NCBI RefSeq assembly: GCF_900107255.1
Contig: NZ_FNPH01000004.1
Span: 186,001-250,000 of the forward strand
Reading direction: 5' to 3'
From: Micromonospora pattaloongensis
GTDB taxonomy: Bacteria > Actinomycetota > Actinomycetes > Mycobacteriales > Micromonosporaceae
Length of the DNA: 64,000 nt
Part shown: positions 37,377 through 45,986 of the stretch, one piece after another
Position numbering within the stretch: position 1 is the first letter of the stretch
Layout of the letters: every line of letters starts with the position of its first letter
The notes under the pieces: model-generated
What the model saw: the letters and a program-made list of their open reading frames with translations, nothing else
Database searches by the model: none
Told to the model about the DNA's origin: nothing
Position numbers and translations under genes: made by a program

Positions 37377-38426
37377 GTGGTCAGCGCGGAGAGCCTGTTC
37401 GGGCCGATCGACCCCGCACCCGACGCAGGCTACGTCGACGCCCCGCCGCGGATGGGGTTCTTCACCGACACCAGCGTCTGCATCGGGTGCAAGGCGTGCG
37501 AGGTGGCGTGCAAGGAGTGGAACCTGGTGCCGGACCACGGCCTGGACCTGCTCGGCATGTCGTACGACAACACCGGGGCGCTGACGGCCAACTCGTGGCG
37601 GCACGTGGCCTTCATCGAGCAGCCGCGCCCGCTCGGCGCGGAGTCGCCGGCGTTGGCCGGCACCGCGACCGGCCCGTCGGGCAGCGCGCACCTGGCCGAG
37701 AGGGCCTCGACGCCGCCGGGCGTGCCCAACACCGATCCCGGCCTGCCGCCGGCGCCGCACCCTGGGCCGGCCGCCGCCATGGCGGCCAGCCCCGAGTTCC
37801 TCGGCATGCCCGGCACCGACCTGCCCGGCCGCCAGGAGCGTGCCGGGCAGCGCACCGACCTGCGCTGGCTGATGATGTCGGACGTCTGTAAGCACTGCAC
37901 CCACGCCGCGTGCCTGGACGTCTGCCCGACCGGCTCGCTGTTCCGCACCGAGTTCGGCACGGTGGTGGTGCAGGAGGACATCTGCAACGGCTGCGGATAC
38001 TGCATCTCGGCCTGCCCGTACGGCGTGATCGACCAGCGCAAGGGCGACGGCCGGGCGTGGAAGTGCACGCTCTGCTACGACCGCCTCCGCGACAACCGCG
38101 TTCCGGCGTGCGCCCAGGCGTGCCCGACCGAATCGATCCAGTACGGCCCGCTCGACGAGCTGCGGGAGCGCGCCCAGCGGCGGGTGGAGCGCCTGCACGC
38201 CGACGGGGTGCCGGAGGCCCGGCTCTACGGGCACGACGAGAACGACGGCGTCGGTGGTGACGGGGCGTTCTTCCTGCTCCTCGACGAGCCCGAGGTCTAC
38301 GGCCTGCCGCCGGACCCGATCGTCACCACCCGCGACCTGCCGGACATGTGGCGGCGCGCCGGGCTGGCGGCGCTGGCCATGGCCGGCGCGGCCGTCGCCG
38401 CGTTCGTGGGGCGGCGGTCGGCATGA
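37377..38426 (+). CDS. fdhB: formate dehydrogenase beta subunit, four [4Fe-4S] clusters
   Basis: 349 aa from GTG 37377, two bases after the fdhA stop. Cys motifs for four clusters: CIGCKACEVACKEWN (about 35-49), CKHCTHAACLDVCPTG (about 172), CNGCGYCISACPYG (about 203) and CTLCYDR with CAQACPTE. It passes electrons from FdhA to the membrane subunit. A poorly conserved Pro/Ala-rich insert lies at about 85-160. The C terminus has one hydrophobic helix (AGLAALAMAGAAVAAFVG), a membrane anchor. Its stop overlaps the next ATG (ATGA). Confidence 0.93.
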   Translation: MVSAESLFGPIDPAPDAGYVDAPPRMGFFTDTSVCIGCKACEVACKEWNLVPDHGLDLLGMSYDNTGALTANSWRHVAFIEQPRPLGAESPALAGTATGPSGSAHLAERASTPPGVPNTDPGLPPAPHPGPAAAMAASPEFLGMPGTDLPGRQERAGQRTDLRWLMMSDVCKHCTHAACLDVCPTGSLFRTEFGTVVVQEDICNGCGYCISACPYGVIDQRKGDGRAWKCTLCYDRLRDNRVPACAQACPTESIQYGPLDELRERAQRRVERLHADGVPEARLYGHDENDGVGGDGAFFLLLDEPEVYGLPPDPIVTTRDLPDMWRRAGLAALAMAGAAVAAFVGRRSA

Positions 38427-39571
38427 GCGACGGCGATGCGATGGGGGAGCGGTTCCGCGAGTTCCAGCGGCAGCTCGCGGAGCGCGGCGATCCGGCCGGG
38501 CCCGCCGCCGGGCAGCCGGCGTCCCGCACCGAGCGGGGCGTGCGCGAGCCGGGCAGCCGCGACTGGGCGCCGCAGACGCAGCGGGCGCGCCCCGGCGACC
38601 GGGGCCGGCGCAACCGCGAGGCGATCAACGTCCCGCCGGCCGAGTTCAGCTCCTACTACGGTCGGCCGATCCTCAAGCCGCCGGTGTGGAAGCACGACAT
38701 CGCGGCGTACCTGTTCACCGGTGGGCTCGCCGCGGGCAGCTCGCTGATCGCGGCCGGCGCCGACCTGACCGGGCGGCCCACGCTGCGCCGCGCGGCCCGG
38801 ATCACCTCGCTGGGCGCGGTCGTCGCCAGCACGTACTTCCTGATCAACGACCTGGGGAAGCCCGCGCGCTTCCACCACATGCTGCGGGTGGCGAAGCCGA
38901 CCTCGCCGATGTCGATCGGCACCTGGATCCTCAGCGCGTTCGGGCCGGCCGCAGGCGTGGCCGCGGTCGCCGAGCTGGGCCCGCTGCTCCCGGAACGCGG
39001 CGTGCTCGGGCTGGCGCGCCGGGTGTCGTCCCCGGCCGGCCGGATCGCGGGGCTCGCCGCGGCGGCGACGGCGCCGGCGCTGGCGACCTACACCGGGGTG
39101 CTGCTCGCCGACACCGCCGTGCCCTCCTGGCACGACGCCTACCCGGATCTGCCGTTCCTCTTCGCCGGCAGCGCCCTGGTGGGCGCGAGCGGCGCAGCGT
39201 TGATCGCGGCGCCGCCGACCGAGACCGGCCCGGTACACCGCCTCGCGGTGGCCGGGGCGGCGATGGAACTGGTCGCCGAGCGACGCATCGAGCACGGCAT
39301 GGGGCTGAGCAGCGAGCCCTACCAGCAGGGCCTCGGCGGGAGGCTGACCCGGCTGAGTCGCGCACTGCTGCTCGGCGGCGTCGCCGGGGCCCTGGTCGGC
39401 CGGCGCAGCCGGCTGCTCTCGATGCTCTCCGGCGCGGCGCTGGTCGGCTCCTCGCTGGCCACCCGGTTCGGGGTCTTCCACGCCGGGGTCGACTCGGCGA
39501 AGGACCCGAAGTACACGGTGGTGCCGCAGCGGGAGCGCCTGGAACGCAAGGGCTCCGCGCCCGGTGCGTGA
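38423..39571 (+). CDS. NrfD/PsrC-type membrane subunit of formate dehydrogenase
   Basis: 382 aa from ATG 38423 (ATGA overlap with fdhB). A hydrophilic N-terminal region of about 85 residues is followed by about eight transmembrane helices (from HDIAAYLFTGGLAAGSSLIA on), typical of NrfD quinol-interacting subunits. It replaces the cytochrome-b gamma subunit of FDH-N. Conserved-looking residues include NDLGKPARFHHMLRV and KPTSPMSIGTWILS. Predicted to deliver formate electrons to the menaquinone pool. A strong hairpin follows the gene. Confidence 0.88.
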   Translation: MSDGDAMGERFREFQRQLAERGDPAGPAAGQPASRTERGVREPGSRDWAPQTQRARPGDRGRRNREAINVPPAEFSSYYGRPILKPPVWKHDIAAYLFTGGLAAGSSLIAAGADLTGRPTLRRAARITSLGAVVASTYFLINDLGKPARFHHMLRVAKPTSPMSIGTWILSAFGPAAGVAAVAELGPLLPERGVLGLARRVSSPAGRIAGLAAAATAPALATYTGVLLADTAVPSWHDAYPDLPFLFAGSALVGASGAALIAAPPTETGPVHRLAVAGAAMELVAERRIEHGMGLSSEPYQQGLGGRLTRLSRALLLGGVAGALVGRRSRLLSMLSGAALVGSSLATRFGVFHAGVDSAKDPKYTVVPQRERLERKGSAPGA

Positions 39572-39573
39572 AG

Positions 39574-39603
39574 CCCCGGCCGGTGCGGTTGCTCCGGCCG
39601 GGG
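39574..39603. terminator. bidirectional hairpin terminator after the fdh operon
   Basis: A perfect 10-bp inverted repeat, CCCCGGCCGG (39574-39583) and CCGGCCGGGG (39594-39603), sits between the converging nrfD-type and OFA transporter genes. Confidence 0.8.
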
Positions 39604-39619
39604 ACCGCGCGGGCGCGGG

Positions 39620-41173
39620 TCAGCCGCCGAACAGCTTCGCCGCGGTGATGGCGGTCTGCACGACGCCGTAGCCGAGTAGCAGGGTGACCAGGATCCAGGA
39701 GATCCACAGCCGGGCGGTCTGCGGTCCGGGCGGCGTCGCCGGCTGGCTTTCCGGCCGCAGCGCGACGGGGTCGGTCTTCTCCGCGGGCGCCTTCGGGTCC
39801 ACGCCGCCGGTTCCCGGTTCGTGGAAGCGCTCCGGGATCCGGGTCACCAGCAGGTTCGCGATGAACCCGACGGCCAGGATCGCGACCATGGTGAACAGCG
39901 CGGGCCGGTATGCGGCCGCGCTCAGCGTGCCGGGCTTGCCCTGGGTGTCGAGCACCCCGTTGACGATCAACGGCCCGGCGACCCCCGCCGCGGACCAGGC
40001 GGTCAGCACCCGGCCATGGATGGCGCCGACCTGGTACGTGCCGTACAGGTCCCGCAGGTAGGCGGGCAGGGTGGCGAAGCCACCACCGTAGAACGAGATG
40101 ATCGCGCAGGCGAGCACCACGAAGAACGCCGTGGAGTGGCGCCCGATCAGCGCGAGCAGGGCGTAGAGCACGATGCCGAGACCGAGGTAGAGCATGTAGA
40201 TCGGCTTGCGGCCGATGATGTCCGAGGTCGACGACCAGACGAACCGGCCGGCCATGTTGAACAGCGACAGCACGCCCACGAAGCCGGCCGCTGCCGAGAT
40301 CGAGATCGGGGACACCCCGTCCCGGAAGAAGTCCTGGATCATCGGTGCGGCCTGCTCGAGGATGCCGATGCCCGCGGTGACGTTGCAGAACAGCACGATC
40401 CACAGCATCCAGAACGAGCGGGTCTTGATGGCGTTCGCCGCGGAGACGCTCGCCGTGGTGATCAGGGCTCGCTCGCCGACGCGGGTGGGGTCGAAGCCGG
40501 CCGGGCGCCACCCGGGCGGAGGGACCCGCACGTTGAACACGCCGAGCATCATGATCAGGAAGTACGCGATGCCGAGCGTCACGAAGAGCCGAACGAGGGC
40601 GCCACCCGAGGCCACGGCCCCGCCGTGCGCCGGGTCGTAGCCGGGGTCGTACAGCGAGAGCAGCTGGCGCGAGACCGGACTGGCGAGCATCGCGCCGCCG
40701 CCGAACCCCATGATCGCCATGCCGGTCGCCAGGCCGGGCCGGTCGGGGAACCATTTGATCAGCGTGGAGACCGGGGAGATGTAGCCGATGCCCAGTCCGA
40801 TCCCGCCGATGACGCCGTACCCGAGGTAGAGCAGCCAGAGCTGTTTGGTGGCGATACCGAGCGACCCGATCAGGAACCCGGCCGCCCAGAAACAGGCCGA
40901 GGTGAACATCGTCTTGCGGGGCCCGCTCCGCTCGGCCCAGGTGCCGCCGACCGCGGCGGAGAGCCCGAGCATCCCGATCGCGATGCTGAAGATCACCCCG
41001 ATCGCCGTCTGGCTGACCCCGAAGTGCGCGATGAGGGAGTTCTTGTAGACGCTGGTCGCGTAGACCTGTCCGATGCACAGGTGCACCGCGAGCGCCGCCG
41101 GTGGAATGAGCCAGCGGCTGTATCCGGGGGGAGCGGTGGTGTGCCGTGGGTCGAGCATCGACAACAAGGGCAA
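39620..41173 (-). CDS. OFA-family MFS transporter fused to its small subunit
   Basis: 517 aa. The start is taken as TTG 41173, seven bases after GGAGGT; an ATG at 41158 is the alternative. The 12-helix body is very close to the transporter at 5778-7211 (SRWLIPPAALAVHLCIGQ, DIIGRKPIYMLYLGLG). After a 35-residue polar linker it ends with QTARLWISWILVTLLLGYGV and the rest of the small-subunit helix, which is a separate gene beside the other copy. Lying next to formate dehydrogenase, it most plausibly carries formate (or exchanges it with oxalate). Converges with the fdh operon. Confidence 0.88.
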   Translation of the reverse strand: MPLLSMLDPRHTTAPPGYSRWLIPPAALAVHLCIGQVYATSVYKNSLIAHFGVSQTAIGVIFSIAIGMLGLSAAVGGTWAERSGPRKTMFTSACFWAAGFLIGSLGIATKQLWLLYLGYGVIGGIGLGIGYISPVSTLIKWFPDRPGLATGMAIMGFGGGAMLASPVSRQLLSLYDPGYDPAHGGAVASGGALVRLFVTLGIAYFLIMMLGVFNVRVPPPGWRPAGFDPTRVGERALITTASVSAANAIKTRSFWMLWIVLFCNVTAGIGILEQAAPMIQDFFRDGVSPISISAAAGFVGVLSLFNMAGRFVWSSTSDIIGRKPIYMLYLGLGIVLYALLALIGRHSTAFFVVLACAIISFYGGGFATLPAYLRDLYGTYQVGAIHGRVLTAWSAAGVAGPLIVNGVLDTQGKPGTLSAAAYRPALFTMVAILAVGFIANLLVTRIPERFHEPGTGGVDPKAPAEKTDPVALRPESQPATPPGPQTARLWISWILVTLLLGYGVVQTAITAAKLFGG

Positions 41174-41311
41174 CGTCCGCACCTCCTGCGCTGAGTGGGT
41201 GATCGGCGGCGGGCGGCCTCCGCCGACGAGGGCAGGCACGTGCGGGTACCCGGATCGGACGCGATCATCCGCGCCTCGGGCGGAGCGGGTGGGGGCGGCG
41301 CCCGGCAGTCG

Positions 41312-41349
41312 GCCGGGATCAGCGGGTGCGGCCGGGATCAGCGGGTGCG
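41312..41349. repeat. 19-bp tandem repeat downstream of selD
   Basis: GCCGGGATCAGCGGGTGCG occurs exactly twice in tandem (41312-41330 and 41331-41349) in the gap between selD and the OFA transporter. No function is evident. Confidence 0.85.
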
Positions 41350-41363
41350 GCTGGGGAAAGCGG

Positions 41364-42383
41364 TCAGCGGACCACGAGCGTGACGCCGTCGGCGCGGGCG
41401 GGCACCAGCTCGCCGATCACCGGATGCCCGGGCACCTCGCCGGCGACCAGCAGCCCGCCGGAGGTCTGCGCATCGGCGAGCAGCAGCAGCTCGTCCTCGG
41501 ACACCCCGGTGGTGTCGGCGTGCGGGCGCACCCAGTCCAGGTTGCGCCGGGTGCCGCCGCTGACGTACCCGGCGGCGAGCGCTGCGCGCGCCCCGTCGAG
41601 GTACGGCACGGCCGCCGCGTCGATCCGCGCGGTGACGCCGCTGGCCCGCGCCAGCTTGTGCAGATGGCCCAGGAGACCGAACCCGGTCACGTCGGTGGCG
41701 CAGGCCGCGCCGGCGGCGACCGCGGCGGCCGACGCGTCCCGGTTGAGCGTGGTCATCGCCGCCACGGCCTGCGGGAACGTCTCGCCGGTCGCCTTGTGGC
41801 GGCTGTTCAGCACGCCGATGCCGAGCGGCTTGGTCAGGGTCAGGGGCAGCCCCGCTCGGCCGGCGTCGTTACGCATGATCCGCTGCGGGTCGGCGATGCC
41901 GGTCACCGCCATGCCGTACTTCGGCTCCGGGTCGTCCACGCTGTGCCCGCCCGCCACGTGGCAGCCCGCCTCGCGGGCCACGTCCAGCCCGCCGCGCAGC
42001 ACCTCGGCCGCCAGCTCCAGCGGCAACACCTCGCGGGGCCAGGCCAGCAGATTGACCGCGACCACCGGGGTACCGCCCATCGCGTACACGTCGGAGAGGG
42101 CGTTCGCGGCGGCGATGCGCCCCCAGTCGTACGCGTCGTCGACGACCGGGGTGAAGAAGTCCGCGGTCGCCACCACCGCCGTACCGGACTCGAGCCGGAC
42201 CACCGCGGCGTCGTCACCGTCGTCGAGCCCCACGAGCAGCTCGCCCGGGCCCTGCGGCGCGGCGGTGCCGACCAGGCCGGCCACCACCGTCTCCAGCTCG
42301 CCCGGCGGAATCTTGCAGGCGCACCCGCCGCCGTGCGCGTACTGCGTGAGCCGGAGCCGCTGAGTGGTCGTCACACCGGCCAC
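41364..42383 (-). CDS. selD: selenophosphate synthetase (selenide, water dikinase)
   Basis: 339 aa. The catalytic N-terminal motif reads GGGCACKIPP, with Cys (not Sec) at about residue 21 and the essential Lys three residues on. ATP/Mg residues follow in VGLDDGDDAAVV and VATADFFTPVVDD, then GRIAAANALSDVYAMGG and GGHSVDDPEPKYGMAVTG. It makes selenophosphate from selenide and ATP, the Se donor for SelA. The GTG at 42383 is used, but a GTG at 42374 is equally possible, as no good ribosome-binding site is seen. Confidence 0.95.
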   Translation of the reverse strand: MAGVTTTQRLRLTQYAHGGGCACKIPPGELETVVAGLVGTAAPQGPGELLVGLDDGDDAAVVRLESGTAVVATADFFTPVVDDAYDWGRIAAANALSDVYAMGGTPVVAVNLLAWPREVLPLELAAEVLRGGLDVAREAGCHVAGGHSVDDPEPKYGMAVTGIADPQRIMRNDAGRAGLPLTLTKPLGIGVLNSRHKATGETFPQAVAAMTTLNRDASAAAVAAGAACATDVTGFGLLGHLHKLARASGVTARIDAAAVPYLDGARAALAAGYVSGGTRRNLDWVRPHADTTGVSEDELLLLADAQTSGGLLVAGEVPGHPVIGELVPARADGVTLVVR

Positions 42384-42408
42384 TCTGACACGGCAGTGGG
42401 AAAGGTCG

Positions 42409-44481
42409 CTAGGCGGGCGCGCCGGGATCGCGTGTGGTCAGGTTCTCAGTGGAGGCGTTCAGGTGCGCCGGGTCGGACCGGGACCGGCGCAGCGAGGATT
42501 TCCGCTTCGCCTCGTACATCGCGCTGTCCGCGCGGTGCAGGACGTCCTCGCAGTCCTGCCCCGCGGTGAACAGGGCAGTGCCGATGCTCGCGCGTACCGG
42601 TGTGCTCGTGTCGCCGAGCAGAACCGGCTCCCGGAAGGCGGCCATCACCCGGTCGGTCAGCAGGGTCAGCTCGGCCGCCCCGCGGACGTCCTTCGCGAGC
42701 ACCACGAACTCGTCCCCGGCGAGCCGGGCCAGCAGGTCCCCGCCGCGGATGGACGCGGAGAGCCGCTCGGCGACGACGGTCAACAGTCGGTCACCGGCGG
42801 CGTGCCCCAGGGTGTCGTTGACCGACTTGAACCCGTCGAGGTCGATGAAGAGCAGCGCACCGTCGCCGGTGACGGCCTCCTCCAGCGCGGTCATGAAGGC
42901 CCTGCGGTTCGGTATCCCGGTCAGCGGGTCCCGGTGCGCCTGTCGCCAGGTCTGCTCCAGCAGTTCGAGGCCGTGCAGTACGGTCGCCGCCTGGTTCGCG
43001 GCGCCGGCGATGTCGACGGCGAACCGCTGGCCCCGGGCGAGCCCGTGTGGACCGTCGAAGCTGGCCACGATCATCCCGTATCGGCGGTGGGGCAGGGCGA
43101 TGCCGACGATGACCATCGAATCCAGCTCGAACATGTCGAGCACCGCGCGGATGAAGGGATCTTCCGTGCTCCGGTCGTGAAGCTGAGGCACCTCCGGCTG
43201 CTCCAGAATCCGGGTCAGGTAGTCGGTATCGGCCGAGGTCACCGTGAACGCGTTCAACCTGTCCGCGAACTCCGGCGGCCAGCCCACGTGGGCGGTAATC
43301 CGCATCGCGCCGTCGTTGTCGAGCAGCAGGACGCTGGCGCGTTCGGCGGACATGATCGCGTGCGCCGCCTTGACCGTGACGTCCGCGACCTCCTCGCGGG
43401 ACTGGGCCCGGGTCAGGGCGCTGGACAGCGCCAAGAGGTTCTCGGCGGTGCGCTGGCGGGCCGCCGCCGTGGTCACCGCGCTGAGGGTGTCGAGCGTGAC
43501 GGCCGCCAGGTTGGCGTAGGCGTCGAGGAGTTTCGGGTCCGAGTCGAAGAAGTTGTCACCGAAGGCGATCAGGTGACCGTAGTCGTGCTGGGCGGAGGCA
43601 ATCCGGGCGGTCAGCTGCCCAGTGGCCCGCAGCCCGGTGACCGGCCCGCGGGTGTAGCTGGCCACCTCGGCCTCCGACAGGCCGAAGCTGTGCACCTGGA
43701 TCGGCTCGTCGGCGGAGGGGCGCGCCATGAGCAGGAACGCGTGGGCGTTGACCGCGTACCCCGCGCCGTCGGCGACGGTGGCCAGCGCCAGCGCCGGATC
43801 GCGGGCGGCGACCAACGCCGCGACGGTGTTCTGCAGTTGTTCGAGTTGACCGAGCATGGCGGTCTCCAGCGCGCCGTCCCGGCGGGTGCCGCGCAGCCAT
43901 GGCAACCACCGCGCGCGGGGCTGTTGCCATTTCACCTCGTACCGGCAGGTCGCGGCGCCGCGCACCTGGCAGGAGGTGTGGTTCACGGCCGCCGGCGGGA
44001 GGTCGAACACCACCGGAGACTGGATCAACAGTCCGCGCGTGTAGTCGCAGTCGAAGCGGTTGGGCGGGTAGCCGTCGTGGAGGCGGTACTCGACGGATGC
44101 CCGCCCCGAGGTCACCCGCAGGGTGCGGAGGTCGGCAACGGAGCTGAACTTCGCCCCCGCCTTGGCGACCATTCGCAGCAATCTCGCGGGGCCACCGGCC
44201 AGGGAGAGCGCGAGCCGATCGGCCGTGCCCACGCTGTGCTCGAGGACCGCCTCGGCGATTCGGAGTGCCACCCGGTCATCGCCGAGGACGTGTGCCGCCG
44301 CCGTGAACAGCGAAATCTTGGTGTCGTACGACCACCATCGGCGTTTGTCCAGATAGGCGTCGGTGTCGCGGGATCCGCCGGCCAACTCCAGCACGCGCCG
44401 GACAGCCTGCTCCCCGCCCTGCTCCCGTACGTGGCGCACGATGGCGTGGACCGTGACCCCAGACGTCTCCCGTGGCTCCAT
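42409..44481 (-). CDS. GGDEF diguanylate cyclase with sensor and GAF-like domains
   Basis: 690 aa from ATG 44481, just after GGAGGAGAC. The N-terminal 200 residues form a sensor-like domain (HSVGTADRLALSLAGG to SCQVRGAATCRYEVKW) resembling V4R/heme-NO-binding-associated modules of signalling proteins. One or two GAF-like regions follow (about 215-510), then a GGDEF domain (about 520-675) with DPLTGIPNRRAF, FIDLDGFKSVNDTLGHAAGD and the active-site loop LAGDEF. AGDEF differs from GGDEF by one Gly but is compatible with activity. There is no EAL domain and no clear I-site. It predicts c-di-GMP synthesis in response to a ligand or redox cue. Confidence 0.8.
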   Translation of the reverse strand: MEPRETSGVTVHAIVRHVREQGGEQAVRRVLELAGGSRDTDAYLDKRRWWSYDTKISLFTAAAHVLGDDRVALRIAEAVLEHSVGTADRLALSLAGGPARLLRMVAKAGAKFSSVADLRTLRVTSGRASVEYRLHDGYPPNRFDCDYTRGLLIQSPVVFDLPPAAVNHTSCQVRGAATCRYEVKWQQPRARWLPWLRGTRRDGALETAMLGQLEQLQNTVAALVAARDPALALATVADGAGYAVNAHAFLLMARPSADEPIQVHSFGLSEAEVASYTRGPVTGLRATGQLTARIASAQHDYGHLIAFGDNFFDSDPKLLDAYANLAAVTLDTLSAVTTAAARQRTAENLLALSSALTRAQSREEVADVTVKAAHAIMSAERASVLLLDNDGAMRITAHVGWPPEFADRLNAFTVTSADTDYLTRILEQPEVPQLHDRSTEDPFIRAVLDMFELDSMVIVGIALPHRRYGMIVASFDGPHGLARGQRFAVDIAGAANQAATVLHGLELLEQTWRQAHRDPLTGIPNRRAFMTALEEAVTGDGALLFIDLDGFKSVNDTLGHAAGDRLLTVVAERLSASIRGGDLLARLAGDEFVVLAKDVRGAAELTLLTDRVMAAFREPVLLGDTSTPVRASIGTALFTAGQDCEDVLHRADSAMYEAKRKSSLRRSRSDPAHLNASTENLTTRDPGAPA

Positions 44482-44623
44482 GTCTCCTCCGCACGGCCCA
44501 TCGTCCGTCCGCGCCGGGACGTGAGGCTTGTCCGGTAGCGGCTCCACCTACCGGACGGCGCCGCGCCCACGGGTTGCCGCGCCGACGGGTCCACCCGATT
44601 GCCGGGTGAACCCGTCCAGTTCC

Positions 44624-44677
44624 TTGACACCCCCTGTGCAGGCCGAAAAAATGCTTTCACTACATGATTAGTGAAAG
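44624..44677 (+). promoter_or_regulatory. promoter and YtrA-type operator of the GntR-ABC cassette
   Basis: TTGACA (44624-44629) is followed at 17 bases by AAAAAT (44647-44652), then directly by the perfect inverted repeat CTTTCACTA-CATGAT-TAGTGAAAG (44654-44677). The repeat sits at the predicted transcription start, nine bases before the GTG of the GntR gene, as expected for autoregulation by a YtrA-family repressor. Confidence 0.65.
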
Positions 44678-44685
44678 AGTGTTGG

Positions 44686-45063
44686 GTGATCGAGTTCCGG
44701 ATCGACCGTCGCTCGGGCGTGGCGACGTACCTGCAGCTGGTGCAGCAGACCAAGCACGCCCTACGACTCGGGCTGCTGATGCCGGGTGATCGCCTACCGA
44801 CCGCCAAGGAGGTCGTAGCCGCCACCGCGATCAACCCAAACACCGTGCTCAAGGCTTACCGGGAGCTGGAGCGGGAGGGGCTCGTCGAGCCCCGCCCGGG
44901 GTTGGGGACGTTCGTACGCCGGTCGCTGGCCAGGCCAGGCGCCGCCGAGGATGCCCCGCTTCGGAGCCGCCTGGACGGGTGGATGGCCGAGGCGCGCGCC
45001 GCGGGCCTGGAGCGGGAAGACGTCGAAGCGTTGTTCAAGGCCGTCCTGGACACACACTACTGA
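44686..45063 (+). CDS. YtrA-subfamily GntR transcriptional regulator
   Basis: 125 aa from the GTG at 44686 (AAAGAG six bases upstream). A GTG at 44671 lies inside the operator and is less likely. The winged HTH (about 5-75) reads VIEFRIDRRSGVATYLQLVQ, LPTAKEVVAATAINPNTVLK and YRELEREGLVEPRPGLGTFV. The short helical C-terminal region (about 85-125) and the ABC transporter genes that follow are typical of YtrA regulators, which repress their own ABC operon until a cell-envelope stress or peptide signal appears. Confidence 0.9.
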   Translation: MIEFRIDRRSGVATYLQLVQQTKHALRLGLLMPGDRLPTAKEVVAATAINPNTVLKAYRELEREGLVEPRPGLGTFVRRSLARPGAAEDAPLRSRLDGWMAEARAAGLEREDVEALFKAVLDTHY

Positions 45064-45080
45064 CACGAGGGAGTGGGTTC

Positions 45081-45986
45081 TTGACCACGACAACACGGGA
45101 CGCCGCGCTCGAAGCGGTGGGGCTAGGCAAGCGGTACCGGCGTGGCTGGGCGTTGCGCGACTGCACATTCGAGCTGCCGACCGGTCGGGTGTCGGCGCTC
45201 GTGGGGCCCAACGGGGCGGGTAAGAGCACGCTGATGGCGCTGTCGACCGGCCTGCTGCGTCCCACCTCCGGCGTCATCCGGGTACTGGGCAAGGAACCGG
45301 GCGGCGGCGGCACCCACCAGGAGCTCGCGTTCCTGGCCCAGGACAAGCCGCTGTATCGCCGATTCACCGTGGACGAGGTGCTCCGGGCGGGTCAGGCCCT
45401 GAACCCTGGATGGGACCACGCGTACGCACATCGGCTGGTACGCGAGGCGGGGGTCAACCTCGACGCGCGCGTCGGCACGCTCTCCGGTGGGCAGCGGACG
45501 AGGGTCGCCCTGGCGGTCGCCCTCGGCCGCCGGCCGCAGCTGCTGATGCTCGACGAGCCGCTGGCCGACCTGGATCCGCTGGCGAGAGAGGAGGTGATGC
45601 AGACGGTGATGGCGGAGGTCGCCGAGACAGGGATGACCGTCCTGCTCTCCTCGCACGTGCTGGCCGACATGGAGGGTGTCTGCGACCACCTGATCCTGCT
45701 CGCTGCCGGCCGGGTCCATCTGGTCGGCGACGTCGAGGACCTCATCGCCGACCACCGCCTGATGATCGGACCTCGCCGTCCTGCCGGGCACGGACTGCGA
45801 CCGGAGTCGGTCGTCGAGGCCCGCGCCACCGGGCGTCAGGAAACCGTGCTGGTCCGCGACGGCGGGTGGCACGGGGCGACCGGCTGGGAGCTGCACGAAC
45901 CAACCCTGGAGGAACTCGCCATGGCATATCTGCGCTCCGCGTCGCCGCAGCGACCGGCCCGAACCCGACAGGAGACGGTCGCATGA
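45081..45986 (+). CDS. ABC transporter ATP-binding protein
   Basis: 301 aa from TTG 45081, with GAGGGAG seven bases upstream. Complete NBD: Walker A VGPNGAGKSTLMAL (about residue 42), signature TLSGGQRTRVALA (about 140), Walker B LLMLDEPLADLDP (about 160) and the His switch LLSSHVLADMEG. The C-terminal 70 residues form the accessory domain seen in drug/peptide exporters. It energises the permease encoded next, which it overlaps by four bases. Likely role is export or membrane-stress defence. Confidence 0.92.
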   Translation: MTTTTRDAALEAVGLGKRYRRGWALRDCTFELPTGRVSALVGPNGAGKSTLMALSTGLLRPTSGVIRVLGKEPGGGGTHQELAFLAQDKPLYRRFTVDEVLRAGQALNPGWDHAYAHRLVREAGVNLDARVGTLSGGQRTRVALAVALGRRPQLLMLDEPLADLDPLAREEVMQTVMAEVAETGMTVLLSSHVLADMEGVCDHLILLAAGRVHLVGDVEDLIADHRLMIGPRRPAGHGLRPESVVEARATGRQETVLVRDGGWHGATGWELHEPTLEELAMAYLRSASPQRPARTRQETVA

